Origin: Apium graveolens
Lineage: Eukaryota > Streptophyta > Magnoliopsida > Apiales > Apiaceae
Assembly: GCF_009905375.1 (NCBI RefSeq)
Contig: NC_133647.1
Coordinates: forward strand, 82,409,742-82,473,741
Length of the DNA: 64,000 bases
Reading direction: 5' to 3'
This document shows, in pieces, positions 24,516 to 36,588 of the stretch. Within the stretch, counting starts at the first letter, position 1; each line of letters begins with the position of its first letter. The notes under the pieces were generated by a model. It ran no database searches, was not told where the DNA came from, and saw only the letters and a program-made list of their open reading frames with translations. The translations under genes and the position numbers were made by a program.

Positions 24516-24520
24516 ATTCT

Positions 24521-24956
24521 TTTTATGAAAAATGATAAATACCCGGAGGTTTGCTTACAACTCCAAATACAAATATTCGGAGCAACAAATATAAAAAGAA
24601 CCAATGCAATGATCTATCAATCTAGGGTTCTTTTTATCACTCTAAAAATACATAGCTCATTTACCAAATGATAATCAATGCACACAAAGAGGCTACAAAT
24701 AATGGTGTTATAATATGTAAGACTTGGATGTGGTGTAACTCAAATTGGGCAGCACTTCTCTCCTTAATTTCAATAAATGAAATCGAAAAATTCTCCGAGA
24801 GTAAATTTCCGCAGAGCTTCGTTTTTTGAATGTGCTGAGAAGTTATTTACCAATCTGCTACAAATTTGATTATATAGATGGTAGATTGTGGATGGGATAT
24901 GATGCTACGTGGCACAAACAAAACCAAGCAAATTGAGTTGACAGCTTTCAAATTGC
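24521..24956. other. Unassigned AT-rich sequence
   Basis: Flank of copia B. I see no coding frame of credible composition, no LTR termini that pair, and no match to other parts of the window. Confidence 0.4.
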
Positions 24957-25141
24957 AACTTGCGACTTCAATTTCCTGACCTCAACTTGCGACTGCCAGA
25001 TTCAAACTCCAACTTGCGACTAACAAAATGGAGAATTAACCGGTGACTTGTTTTTATGCTGCGACTGTCTAAATTAGAACTTCAACCTGCGATGCATAAA
25101 TAATATTGTGCAACTGGCGACTCAGACTGTAAGTTGCGACT
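24957..25141. repeat. Decayed minisatellite with AACTTGCGACT core
   Basis: AACTTGCGACT is exact at 24957, 24984 and 25011 (period 27 bp). Degenerate copies follow at about 25038, 25056, 25084, 25112 and 25131 (spacings 27, 18, 28, 28, 19, close to multiples of nine). The spacers between cores are not conserved. Function unknown. Confidence 0.65.
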
Positions 25142-25687
25142 CAGAAGTCTAGTTTCCTGAGACAATTATTTATTCTTGTGTTGCACAAATAAAATAAGTA
25201 CAACTTCTTTTAGTTTATTCGAATTAACCGAGAGGCAAGCCGTGAGGAGTTTTTGTAGACACATGCTGAACAAGACTGCAGGGGTCATGACGTGGGGCGC
25301 CACACGCGGGAAGTAATGCAGGAGAGAAGTGTCGCTTGTGCGCCACGCACGTGAGATAGAGAGCAGCAAAAGAAAATTCAAGTCCTGCCAATTTTCTGAG
25401 AAATGGTACAACTTCAAGCTGTATTGATTTATCCAAGCACATGGGGGCCCGTGCCAAAAATCAAACAACAGACCTCCTTCATTTCCCTTTGCACAAGTAT
25501 TAGTATGGTTCATTCATTTATCAATTTAATTTCTTTTTATTTGCAACCAATTTACTTCTGCAAGTACGCTTGATTCTATTTGAATTTTTTTTTAGACAAC
25601 ACCTGCTCGAGCCATGCATGCATGCAAATAATCTGGCTGGTAATTTTCAGGATTTAAAAAAATAAACATTTGATTTTTAATTTAACT
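25142..25687. other. Unassigned sequence, locally GC-rich
   Basis: 25240-25460 is clearly richer in G and C than its surroundings. Reading frames on the minus strand overlap one another in different frames and have no recognisable domain, so I do not call a gene. It may be a relic of an element or of a gene. Confidence 0.35.
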
Positions 25688-25920
25688 AAATAAATAAATG
25701 CAACTTGATTTCATTTATTTATTTAATTAAAAATCAAATCTCAATTTATTTTTCCAAAATTAAAAGTTGATATTATATTAAATAAATAAATGTTTTGAGT
25801 TTCATTCATTCATTTATTAAAAATCAATTTTTAATTTATTTATTTCAAAATCAATTGTGATAAAAAATTAAATAAATAAATGAATTAGTTTCCATTTATT
25901 CATTTAATAAAAAATCAGTC
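25688..25920. repeat. Tandem repeat, about 90-92 bp, AT-rich, with internal inverted parts
   Basis: AAATAAATAAATG starts units at about 25688, 25780 and 25870. Each unit then has a TTTCATTTATT-type stretch and AAAAATCAAT. The AAATAAATAAATG and CATTTATTTATTT parts are inverted copies and could fold into a hairpin within each unit. Confidence 0.65.
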
Positions 25921-26961
25921 ATTGATAAAAAAGAATCATGTAAATCCTCGAGTTGTACTCCTCTGTATCTGTAGGCCTTCTAATCTTCGGGTTTTCGTAC
26001 CTCAAAATATTTCCAGACTCCTCGAGTACAAAAACCACTTAACAGTATTTCTAAAAATAATACTCCGTTTCCTTTCACAAATCACTGACGTCTAGTGCAC
26101 GGGCCTTATTCACATACGACTAGTTCCGCTCTCAGGCCTTCATATTTTACCCGTACAAATCACTGTTAAGTCTTCTACCAAATATAACCAACTACACTAG
26201 GAATCCTTGAGGTCTTCACACTGATTCTGATAACTGCTTCAAATTACTCCAACCTTATTCCTCTGATGCCTGAACATATTAATTAACTTCATACTGATCA
26301 CTATTGACGTATTCTTCACTACAACTAACAAAACCTTTTGTGCATATACCCAATAAACAATCTGTACTAATCCTAGTGTAACATAGATTATTTCAAAGTC
26401 CTCGTTCTATTTTGAGTTATCCAAACCAGTATTATTGAGTTATACATGTAGCCTCAATCTTGCTCAACAGTTTTGTATCTTGAACTCGACAAACTAAATA
26501 TTAGTAGTGATAATCAAATAACAATAAAGATGGAAAAACAATTATCAAAACTCACTTGATTTATATTAAAATTAAATTAGTTGTGCTACAAATCTGTGTT
26601 CTTCAATATGTTAGAATACAACTACTTCTTGAGAGAATACAAGAATTCTAGATCTATTTTTTTTGTTTTTCTGAACTAAGGACCCGTCAAATGTTTTATA
26701 GATCAACATGGACAGTTTAAAGGACTTTCACCAAAATAGACTAACACATTTTCTGAAGTCCTTTTGTCTATATCCATTTTAAGTTCAGCAAATCTGTATA
26801 AAATCTTCTAGGTATGTGACCCTTCTTTGTCCAGTTCATCTTGACTCTTGATCTTGCACTCCTCAAGCTGCATTTGTAGACTTTCCATTTCAGTGATAAA
26901 ATGGTTTGTAGAATGATAACCTTGAATCTTCAAGTTGGTTGCATTCTTTAATTTGAGCTAT
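25921..26961. other. Unassigned noncoding sequence
   Basis: Mixed-composition sequence with CCTCGAGT repeated in opposite settings near 25946 and 26020. No coding frame or LTR pairing was found. It may be the remnant of another LTR; not supported further. Confidence 0.35.
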
Positions 26962-27009
26962 TGTTGAGATCTGCATTATTGTATAGAGATGTCTATTATC
27001 GACATGTAG

Positions 27010-27300
27010 AATGACTTATTGAAATCTCCACTTCTCTACAAGTGTTACGATTTATCGATATCTCTAGTTCTCCATATCCAGTTTGACTTGTCGATATCTC
27101 AAGTTCTCTACATGTAGTTTGACTTGTTGATATCTCATGTTCTTTACATGCAGTTTTAACTTGTCGATATCTCCACTTCTTTACATGTACTTTTGACTTA
27201 TCGATATCTCCACTTCGCTACATATATTTTTGACTTGTCGATATCTCCACTTTTCTAAAAATATTTTTGACTTGTCGATACCTCCACTTTCTTATATGTA
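27010..27300. repeat. 37-bp tandem array with TCGATATCTC core
   Basis: TCGATATCTC or a close variant begins at 27055, 27091, 27127, 27164, 27201, 27238 and 27275 (spacings 36, 36, 37, 37, 37, 37), with a degenerate copy near 27018. Flanking parts are ACTTCTCTACATGTAG-like. About eight copies inside the copia C LTR. Confidence 0.85.
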
Positions 27301-27425
27301 GTTTGACTCCTCTACAAGTAGAGTGACATCTCTACAAGTATAATGACTTCTCTATAAGTAGAGTGACTTCTCTATATGCTTATCTGACTTCTCGATAGAC
27401 TTCTCGATAGACTTCTCGATATAAA
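27301..27425. repeat. Short repeats CTCTACAAGTAGAGTGAC and GACTTCTCGATA
   Basis: Three to four units of about 19-20 bp (CTCTACAAGTAGAG is nearly its own reverse complement), then three 12-bp copies of GACTTCTCGATA at about 27387-27420. They continue the 37-bp array. Confidence 0.75.
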
Positions 27426-28178
27426 TTGATCTATGACTTCTTGACATTTGACTTAAAATATTTTTCAATCCACGGCATTGTTCTTCACCAAATAGTTTAT
27501 TTTCATTCTAAGGCATGATCATGCTTGATTTTCTTCCAGAAATTTATTCCTTGCTTGTTGGTTGTTTACTGAAAAATACTCCAGTGTAGTCTATATGAAC
27601 ATTTTACAGACTCAAGAAGCATCATTACAGAATACATAAACTTATAGTTCAGCTAAATCTCGGGATTGTCAGTGTGACTGAGTCTTGTTATATAAAGGTA
27701 TGTCTTGCACAACAGTCAAGCCTACAATTAAAACTGAAGGAACAAAAACAAGGCAAATAGCTAAAGATCAGGATTGAATAATGGAAATGAGTTGGTCCTC
27801 TAAATTCCGGCAGGATAAGATTATTTTTTGTAAATGGATGAGCACTAACTGGTACAAGGCAGTATTAATAGTGTGTTCATCCCATCTTCAGCTATGCAAA
27901 AAATAGTGAGCTAAAACTGATTATAATATTTTCTCTCTCTGTGAACCAACTTAAGAACCTGTGCTTGAGTAAAAGCTAATAAAAAACTTCATTTTCATAG
28001 GAGCTATAGCATAATTTTTATATATCTTATTTAAAGTGAATTGATAAAAATTTTGTGTCTTATTGCTATAACTTGTTAATTTTGTGAGTGCTTCCAATTC
28101 GAGAAAAGAGTTTAAACTCCCAAACTAGTCATTCACATCCCCCCCGCCTAGTATTTTGATTACTTGTTTCCCACCAAG

Positions 28179-28190
28179 TGGTATCAGAGC
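28179..28190 (+). other. Primer binding site of copia C (initiator tRNA-Met)
   Basis: Exact TGGTATCAGAGC, 41 bp upstream of the gag ATG. Confidence 0.88.
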
Positions 28191-28230
28191 AGGCTGTCAA
28201 CAAACATATAGTCAAAGATCTTTCAGAAAC

Positions 28231-30670
28231 ATGAGTTCTAAAAAACTAAGTAGCATCAAGATCCAAATATTTGACAGGGAGCACTATGCTTTTTGGAAAA
28301 AGAAGATGATGTTGTTCGTCAAAGTCTTAAAACCCTTTGTATCTTGAAATCTTGAAGTTTGGTCCATTTACTCCTAAAACTGATATCCTTGAATCAAGTG
28401 AAGGAACAACAACAATAACAATGAGGTTTGTTGCGAAAGATCCTTCTCAATATAATGAAGCATAAAATGAGAAAGTTGCTTGGATGCATGTCTCCAACTC
28501 ATTATATGTGATTCCCTGGATTTGGATATATTTGGTATTATTTTCCAATATATCTGGTGCCAAGCTTATGTGGGATCACATAGAGATCTTTGTGAAGGCA
28601 CTGAAAAGGTGAGATAGAACATAAGACATATCTTTGTTTTTCAATATGATGCCTTCATGGCTAAGATAAACGAGGGCATCGCCGAAGTGTTTGAAAGATT
28701 CTATCATTTTATAAATGATCAGAAGCTTCATGGAAAAGCCTATGAAACCAATGAGCTGAACATGAAATTTTTACTTACTCTCCTAGATCATTTAGTAAAC
28801 GAAATCTCATCATTGTCAGAGAGAAAGATCTAGAAAAGGTAAGCTATGATGTGTTGTATGGAGTCTTGAAGACTTATGAGTTGTAGTTATTTTAAAAGAG
28901 ATTTATACAGGAAAAGCAGGGTATTATGGCTAACACTACTTGTGCACTATTGGTTGGTGATGAGATCAAGTAGATTAAGATAAGATCATCTGGAAAAATA
29001 AAGATTGAAGAGATCCATGAAAAAGGATCTTAGTCCGAAGATGACAAGGGTATTGAAGAAAATGATGTTGAAGATGATTTTTACATCATGGAAGAGATTG
29101 AGAAAATGGACAACAAATCTATGGCTTTCATGGCAAAGAAGTTTTCAAATCTAAGGTTTAAGAAGAACCAGACATCAAGAGCAAAAGCTGATGAAGGAGA
29201 GAGTGGATTTAAGTGGAGAAAAGGTGTGAATAAGACTAGCTCAAGATAGGAAGTGTAGACATGTCTAAAATCATGTGCTTTAATTGTGATAAGCTTGGCC
29301 ATTTTTCCACTGAGTGTAGAAGGTTAAAACATGTCAAGAAGGACAAGGCCTACTTGGAGTTGGAAGCCAAGTATGATGCATTGCTCAAGGAGTAGAGTAA
29401 CAAGGCTTATATTACTAAGGTTAGATGGTGTGATGATTAAGAAGATGAAGAGGAGTGTGAATATGGGAACCATGCCTTAATGGCCAGATTAGAAGATTTG
29501 GAGAGTCTTCTAGTCAGTTACCTATTCTTACTTTCATTGATATGTATATGTCTGAGTATAAGTCAACTTTTGAGAAGATTAGTGTTGATATGTTTAACAT
29601 ACATTACTAGTTTAACTCCTATTAATGAGGAGATTGTTGAACTCAACACTAAGAATGTTGAATTGTTAAAATTCAATGATGAACTAGGGTCAAGGTTAGT
29701 TCAGTTTGAAAGCATTAAGCAGAAAGTAGAGTATCTCATAAATAAGCTTGAGTGTGCTGGTAACATTGAAAAAGATTTGAGATAGCAACTCGACATTAAT
29801 CAGCTCAAGCTTAAAGCCTATAAGAACTCTACTGAACTGGTTCATGCTTGTTGTGAGAGAACATTAAATGAGAAAGTTGGTATTGGCTTTGATTACTCTG
29901 AGCCAAAGAAGAAGAAGAGTGCATCAAAAAATAAGGAAACTTCTATTAATAAAAAAGTTCCCAAGGTTTTACAAAATATTGAGAAGCCCATCTTCAAGAA
30001 ATCAGTAGTTGAATTTGTTGAAGACTCTATGGTCATCAAACAACAATTGATTGATCAAGATGAGGCCAAGACGGATACATCTTCTGATTCAGAAAAAGGA
30101 GTCAGTAATAAAAAACAATACCAAACCTATTGAGACCAAATCGAGCATTGTTAAGAATTTCAAACTTAACATGAATGGAAAAGTAGGGATCAACCAGGGT
30201 AATGGCTATGCCTATATACCAAATGCTTCTAGAAAGCAGTTTAAAAACTATGGATCCAAGAATCATTTGAACATAGATGCAAAATTCCTATTACTTCTAA
30301 TATGAAAGCAATGTCATGTAGATCTTCTTATTTTAGTGCCAATATGCATGAGTCATTTTGTGATAAGCCTAACTGTATGATCTTTTATGTGACTGCTATT
30401 GTACAATGCATTTCTGTTAGATAAAGTTTAGATGTTAGATCTCCAAACAACTCACATACAAACACCCTTAATGCCATAGGGGACTTCTCCAGTACTGAAA
30501 ATATTGAAAATTCACTCAAGTCACATAAAAGTATTTCTAAGACTAATAAAGAAGTGAAGTCCCACGTGTCAAAAGTTAAGAAATTAAGAACTGTTCATAA
30601 GCATCATAGACCTAACAAAGTTTGGGTACCAAAGAAAAAAGTGAATGTTGCAGCATTTACAGGGCATAAG
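28231..30670 (+). pseudogene. Copia C (SIRE type) gag pseudogene
   Basis: Starts MSSKKLSSIKIQIFDREHY at 28231, similar to copia A, with a stop after 39 codons. Conserved gag pieces follow in shifting frames: LNMKFLLTL-like near 28760, a LYGVLKTYEL-like piece near 28855-28885, an acidic stretch (29000-29095), a CCHC knuckle CFNCDKLGHFSTEC (about 29278-29319), and a long charged coiled-coil-like part (29480-29790, VEYLINKLECAGNIE). Near 30600 lies KVWVPKKK, which in this lineage stands just before the protease. Many stops and frameshifts. It is interrupted at 30670 by the solo LTR and resumes at 35066. Confidence 0.75.
30666..30670 (+). repeat. Left target-site duplication (ATAAG) of the solo LTR
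   Basis: ATAAG directly before TGTAATATCCC; repeated at 35066-35070. Confidence 0.9.
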
Positions 30671-33600
30671 TGTAATATCCCATATTTTGAAATATTATTA
30701 TTATTATTTGAAATTGTTTATTCGATTTTTATGTGAATTTAATGAATTATATGATAATTAGAGTTGATGTTTGGATGTTTATATGTGATAAATTCTGATT
30801 ATTTTAATTTTTATATGTCAGGAATAAAATATATATAATTGTGATATTTTTCTGGTAATTTTTGGACTATTATATGAATTTATAATGATTTATGGATTTA
30901 TTAATTATTTTCTGAGTAGTTATGAAACTATTTTATAAAGCCGGGAAACGTCCAACCTCAACCGTTCTTACGTTTTTACAACCCAAACCTCTTCCGAAAA
31001 CTCCTTCCTAACCTAATCTGGTAATTCCGGACATTTTCCGTGTTTTAACTTTTTCAATCCGGATTACGGTTTGACCTGTACGCATCCCATCGTATAATTT
31101 TCGATACGATAATCGTTTTGATAAAACAACAAAACCTGTATTATCGAAAGACGGGATTTTATTACATTATTTTCGTATAAAGTGTTTTATAAGAAGCCAG
31201 GTTTTGATAAGTATCCAAATCTGGTATTAAATTGTATCGTTTTATAGTTACTTAGCGGCTAAGTAATCTATTTTCGGATCCGATATGATCCAATGGGATA
31301 CTAGTTACGTATTTAAGATGCATGTATATGAATCGATCCGTAATTTGGACGCGTGTTTATTAGCGTGTTTATCGAGGTACTCGTTTGATCTCTTTTATGT
31401 GCATTTGAATGTATTTTATGTGTTTCCAGGGTTTTCGTTAATTTAGGATTCGTATCTGTTTTTCAAAAATCAACGGACCGGGACCCCACCGGGGCGTCAA
31501 AGCCCACAAAATTCACGTTTTTATTTTTATAAAATCATTCGTATTTCAAACACCCAGTATTTTTATATTTTTGAATTATTCATAATTTAGAGGAATTTTG
31601 ATATAAATTTTGTATAATTACTTTTAAAATTATTCCCCGCAATTATTATTTTTGGGCCTAATTACTTTAATTAGGGGATAAAAACACCCTTAATTAATTT
31701 TGGGGGATATATTTTCTGTAAATATAAATAGCTTCTTAATTCTTTTTTTATTGATTTATTTTCATAAAAATTTCAGAAAATAGAAAATTTCAAGAACAAA
31801 GTTTGGGGGTGAAATTCTTGAGCATAGCTTTGATCAATGATTTTGGGTGATTCTGATATCCGTTTTTGATGCTCGAATAACCAATCTGAAGCTCTAATTG
31901 TGCCCTTCCTATTGATATACGAATCAACAACTGAGGTTAATAGATATATAAATTCGATTTTTTTTCTTGTTCTTCATCTTAAATTCGGTTCTTGATTTTA
32001 AGGAATTGTTTGTTTGATTTGAAGTTAGATTATCATTCCTGGAGTTCTATGGATTGATTTGGTGTATAGTTTTGTTAATTTTGGTTAAGATTTCATAAAG
32101 TTCGAGTTCTTGGTTTTTATGGTTTTTAATTTTCATTTTTCCGAGTTATAGATATCGTGGTGGTTGTTCTTGAGGATATGAATGGATTATATGAATTGTG
32201 GGCTTGATATTAATGTATATAACATTAGTTTTAGTTTCGAATTGCTAAATCGAAGTTTTTCCGGTAAAGCGGCCGTGTTCTTGTTTTGAATTGACTGGAA
32301 TTCTGATTCCAGGAGTTGATTGTTGATTATATAGGTTTATATGATATCTTGAGATGATTTTGGATTAATTACGTAGAAAAATCTGATCGAACCATGTAAT
32401 TTAGGCGGGTTTTGGGCTCGTCGGAGGGGTTGTCGGATTCTGGCGATACTCACCGGTTTTTGGAATTTTCCAGATTCCGGCGAGTTCTTCGCGATTTCTG
32501 GTCATCTTCCTCCTATTGCCGCCCTTTGATCTTTCCAACCTGTTGTTTCATTTCTGCAAACTGTTTCTGGTAATTCTTTTTATAATTTATTTCAAAATTC
32601 AATTTTCGTTTTTAAAAATTACTTCTTTAAATTTCAAAAATCAATTAGTAATTATTTTAAATTCCAAAAATTATTTTCTTTAATTATTTTTCCAAAAATC
32701 CAATTTGATTAATTATTTATAATTTATTTTAGTTAATTACTTATGGATTTAATTAATTGATTAAATTATTTAATCAATTAATTTTATTTATAACTAGTTA
32801 AATAAAATGTAAATTATTTATAATTAATTCAAATAATTCCTAAAATTATTTTTGAGCTTTTAAAAATTATATTTGAGTATTTAAAAATCAATTATTATTA
32901 TTATTAATTGATTTGTTCTTATTTTATTCATAATAAATAAACCGTTGGTCCGTTTAATACGAAACGAACGCGTATAGACTTAGAAAAATATTCCGCTTTC
33001 ATTAAAAATACATTTGAGACCCAAATCCTTTTGTTTCGGAAGGTCGCTTGTTTTGCAATTGATTCTGAGTCACATATTGATCAAAAAGTTATATTTTGAC
33101 CCGATTTTGGTTTTGAATATACGGAGTTGAACCTTTTGGCGAACCGAGTCAAGTGTTATATGAATTATATGATACGTGAGTTATGTGCTTGCATGCTATA
33201 TGAAATACGTGCGTATGTGGGTCAAGAGTCTTGTGTTTGACTGTTACATTTATAGGTGGGCCATTGCATGGGTAGACAAATAGGGTTTTTGACGTGTAGT
33301 TCGTCGAGTAATTATCATTTAGACGATTAAAAGTGTATCTTTTTAATTATAGATACAAATCATTTGAGTTGATCAGGACAAAATGTTTGGCAAAGAATGA
33401 AATGGAATGGTATTGCATATCAGGCTTGTAACAACTGCATGAGCAGCAGATCAGAGATTTAGCGAAGTAGAAGACGACGATGCCTTGAGATGCCAGATTG
33501 AGATAATTGTGTTTCTACGAGTGTGACTAACTGCTAAAAACTCAAAGGCAAGTATTCCTATCATCACTTATTGTTCAAGTGATATTTATTTTGAATATTA

Positions 33601-35065
33601 TTACGCAATTATTTTTCTCTATTCCCATTTCAGAATAGATAAATATTTTACATATCGCTAAATTAAAATGCAAATACTCTTCTACTATTCTATGTTCAGA
33701 ATAGTTAAATGTTTTTACTTATCAAATCAATGGATTTATAAATGTTTTGGATTTTAAGAAAAATGATTTGGCTTTGCGAGTATTCCTACCGAAGTGTATG
33801 GGGGAATAAAGGTTTATAAGGGTGTCGAGTATTATGACCCCTTTCAATAAATTTTTTTTAAGATTGGACGGTTGCGTAAGAGGCTGTAGCGGCGGTCCAT
33901 CGTGAACTATGTGTTATACGGGATATAACACCTTGCTAGGCCGATATGTGCCTTGGGTACCCCTTTGTTTAGTTGCATATGCTTCGGCATACTAGTGTTG
34001 CTCCGCGGCTTGATCACCGGTGGCAACACACGTCATTTAAGGATTTCAATCTAAATTATTATAATGCTTTTGATAATCTTATAAGGAATGGTTTATCAAG
34101 TGTTTTGATTTTGTATAAAAAGGTGAAATGTGGTTTTGATTCAATTTCCGATTTATGATGATACTTATATTATTGTTAAATATCGAAGGTGGTATTAGTA
34201 TAGATGATTGATGTTGACTTAAGTATAGGATGTTGTGAGCATCAAAGTTCATATTGATATCTAATTTGATATGACAACAAAATAAATATTAATACCAAGA
34301 GTTCGGTTTTGAATAAAGGTTGTGATTCAGTCCATAATCATTGTTTCATATTATTGTTGTTTACGATATTTTCGTAAACACAGTTTTACGAGTTTTATTC
34401 TCGTCAAGTTTCAAAGTATTGCTGAAGCATTTCGCTCGAAAATATCAAAAAGATTTTTGAATATAGTGAGAAACAATTATCCGGTTCTTTAATAAATTTT
34501 ATGTTTCATCAATTATGATTTTAAATATTATGCTCTAATGTAGATGTCGGTTTTATATCAAAAGACCCTATATATGCTATACTGAACTTGCTGAGCATTT
34601 TTTCCGCTCATACTTGTCTGTTTTTAAATTTAACCTCCAATTAGGATTAACTTGCGCTGTTTAGCCGCGTAATTCGAGGAAGTAGAGAAGAAGCTCTTAG
34701 AAGGTGGTTGGTCCAGGGTTTGCGGGCTAATGTAAGTTCTGTTATGAAAAGTTGTTTATATTATATTATATTATAATTGTGTTATTTTATAGTTGGGCCT
34801 AGTATACTTCTTTTCGAAGTTATACTAGCGGGTTAGTATTGAATTGGAATTTGTTGAAAAGAGTTTTAAAAGGAAGTGAAAAATTATTTGTGGAATTTGA
34901 AATTCTTGTTTCTAGAACTGTAACCTTAAAAGATCTTGGATTAGTTGGGGTCATAGATGTTAAATATTTTTCGCTGACATTTGTATATTTATTAAACAAG
35001 TTATTTTGGATTGAGGTTTCATCGTGACGACCAAATCCTTTAACCCCAGATTTAGGGGCGTTACA
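30671..35065 (+). mobile_element. Solo LTR of a chromovirus-type element (family R, R3), 4.4 kb
   Basis: It begins TGTAATATCCC and ends GGGGCGTTACA (inverted termini TGTAA/TTACA), flanked by the perfect duplication ATAAG. No internal region, PBS or PPT lies inside, and I see no internal duplication that would indicate two shorter LTRs, so I call a solo LTR left by recombination between the two LTRs of one element. R1 and R2 match parts of it. The G3 LTR has similar terminal sequences in the opposite orientation, which ties the family to chromovirus pol. The GAGC/GCTC motif is at about 34588-34613. 4.4 kb is very long for an LTR. Confidence 0.88.
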
Positions 35066-35530
35066 ATAAGAAAGGGAATGAGTGATAGAGCCCTGCTATC
35101 ACAAGAAAGGAAGAAGAAGTTAGCCCATATGTAAACATTGGAGATGACATCAAGAGTTTAACCGGTAAGATGACAGGAAGAAAATCTAGAATTTGTCATC
35201 CTGATGAGAAGCCAGTCTACAGTGCAGACTAGGAATGAATGAAGAATCTTAAATGGACCTTCGTTAAAAGAAATGCTAACTTTGGAAGAGTTTTATGGAA
35301 TGCTAATATGGTCAGAGAAAAATGAATGAAGCTGAAGAGGTTAAAGCTGAAGCAAGTCATGAGGACAATTGCATAAATATTAAAATTCCAAGGTATGTCA
35401 AGCCTTTAAAGAAGAATCACATCAGCAACTGAGTCAAACAAACTTCACCTATGCTTTTTCTTGATTAGCATAGGGGGAACATCAGACTCAGGGGGAGCTT
35501 CTCATGATGACTGGAGGTTATCATGACGTG
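35066..35530 (+). pseudogene. Copia C remainder downstream of the solo LTR
   Basis: Continues copia C after one ATAAG copy. Only fragments read as coding; near 35465-35500 GGGGGAACATCAGACTCAGG and GGGGGAGC resemble purine-rich sequences near the end of SIRE elements. Most of pol is missing. The boundary with the minus-strand copia E near 35530 is approximate. Confidence 0.45.
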
Positions 35531-36430
35531 CTATTTTTAAGAAGCTTGGAAACTATAACTACATTTAAGAGATGACTTCTTGTAAAAGCTATTAGTTGAA
35601 TCATTAGTAGAAGTACCACTTCTTATTGTAGCAATGAAAGAATTAGGATGAGAAAAACCTCCCTGCCTTTATCTCTCTTCCTATTTGACCAAAGCAAAAT
35701 CCTGAGCAAAAATTGGAAATAGAACCATCATTAGTATTTATCCTCTTGTTGTTGCAAACTTATCATTCAAGCCCATTATAAACTAAAGAAGTCTTTTCAT
35801 ATGTTCTCTATCCTCCCGAAGCTTGTGAGATTCACATTTGTAACCAGTTTTGCAACAAAATATTGGCTCAAGAGCAGTGTATTCGTCCCAAAGGTTCTTC
35901 ATCTTATGGTAATAATTTTCAACAATTTTATCACCTTTCTTTAAGTCATGAAGATCTTTCAGCACTTGATACACACGATATCCATTAAGATTAGAAAATT
36001 GTTTATTTAATTCTTCCCAAACCTCATGAGCAGTGTTAACAAAATCCATGCCATTGCTAATTTCATTAGGCACAATGTTAAAATTCCTACTAATAATCAT
36101 GTCATTGACTTTGTCCCGTTGAGTTTGTAAAGGAGAAAAATCATCAGGTTCTGGTATAGATCCATTGATTATACCTAGTTTGTTCTTAGACGATTAGGCA
36201 ATAGAAATAGATCATTTTGATAGACCATAATGCTCAGTACCGGTAAATTTTTTTGAGATTAAAATCAGGCTAGGATGATCGATATTTTGCAAGAATAACA
36301 TATGATTAATGGAATTGAAAGACTCAGTATTAGCCGTATCAGTAGTCTCTTCAACAAAAGGTATATGATTAACTGTATTTTCTGTATCTGTGATATTATT
36401 AGCAACAAGTCGTGCATAGATTCTTTCCAT
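35530..36430 (-). pseudogene. Copia E gag pseudogene (different copia lineage)
   Basis: Read from about 36430 (MERIYARLV) to about 35530. The stretch around 36200-36290 (DHPSLILISKKFTGTEHYGLSK, then SKNKLGIINGSIPEP) fits the Ty1/copia gag N-terminal domain (Retrotran_gag_3). 36100-35783 fits the UBN2-type gag core (VWEELNKQFSNLNGYRVYQVLKDL, CESHKLREDREHMKRLL), and after a stop a FIMGLNDKFATTRG piece continues it. Stops also lie near 36210. The first part differs from the SIRE gags in this window, so this is another copia lineage. LTR and PBS were not found; CACTA sequence begins about 160 bp upstream. Confidence 0.8.
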
Positions 36431-36585
36431 TAGTAACAAACCAGAAGTTCACAAAATCGAGAAGATAAAAGTAACAAAATTGAAAAGTAATAAAAATAAA
36501 AGATCACAAAACTACAATTCTATGAAGAACAATGCTCTTCAAACAACAATTAATCATAAAAAATTATCAATCTCACAAAAAATGA

Positions 36586-36588
36586 TCA
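36586..36588. repeat. Possible 3-bp target site (TCA) of the CACTA element
   Basis: TCA directly before CACTAC. CACTA transposons duplicate 3 bp; the second copy was not found. Confidence 0.3.

Larger units (their letters stand above)
26962..28176 (+). mobile_element. Putative 5' LTR of copia C
   Basis: The right end is fixed by the PBS at 28179 with the usual AG spacer. The left end is set at a TGTTGAGATC start, in the style of SIRE LTRs, and is uncertain. It contains the 37-bp array at 27010-27300 and the shorter repeats up to 27420. No 3' LTR was found to confirm its length. Confidence 0.5.

Noticed and set aside
25166..25513. 115-codon minus-strand frame with an overlapping 77-codon frame
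   Set aside because: No recognisable domain, two competing frames, and no promoter or splice context; GC-rich composition alone opens frames.
27010..27300. CRISPR-like appearance of the 37-bp repeats
   Set aside because: The repeats are contiguous units with similar spacers inside a plant LTR; there are no unique spacers and no cas genes.
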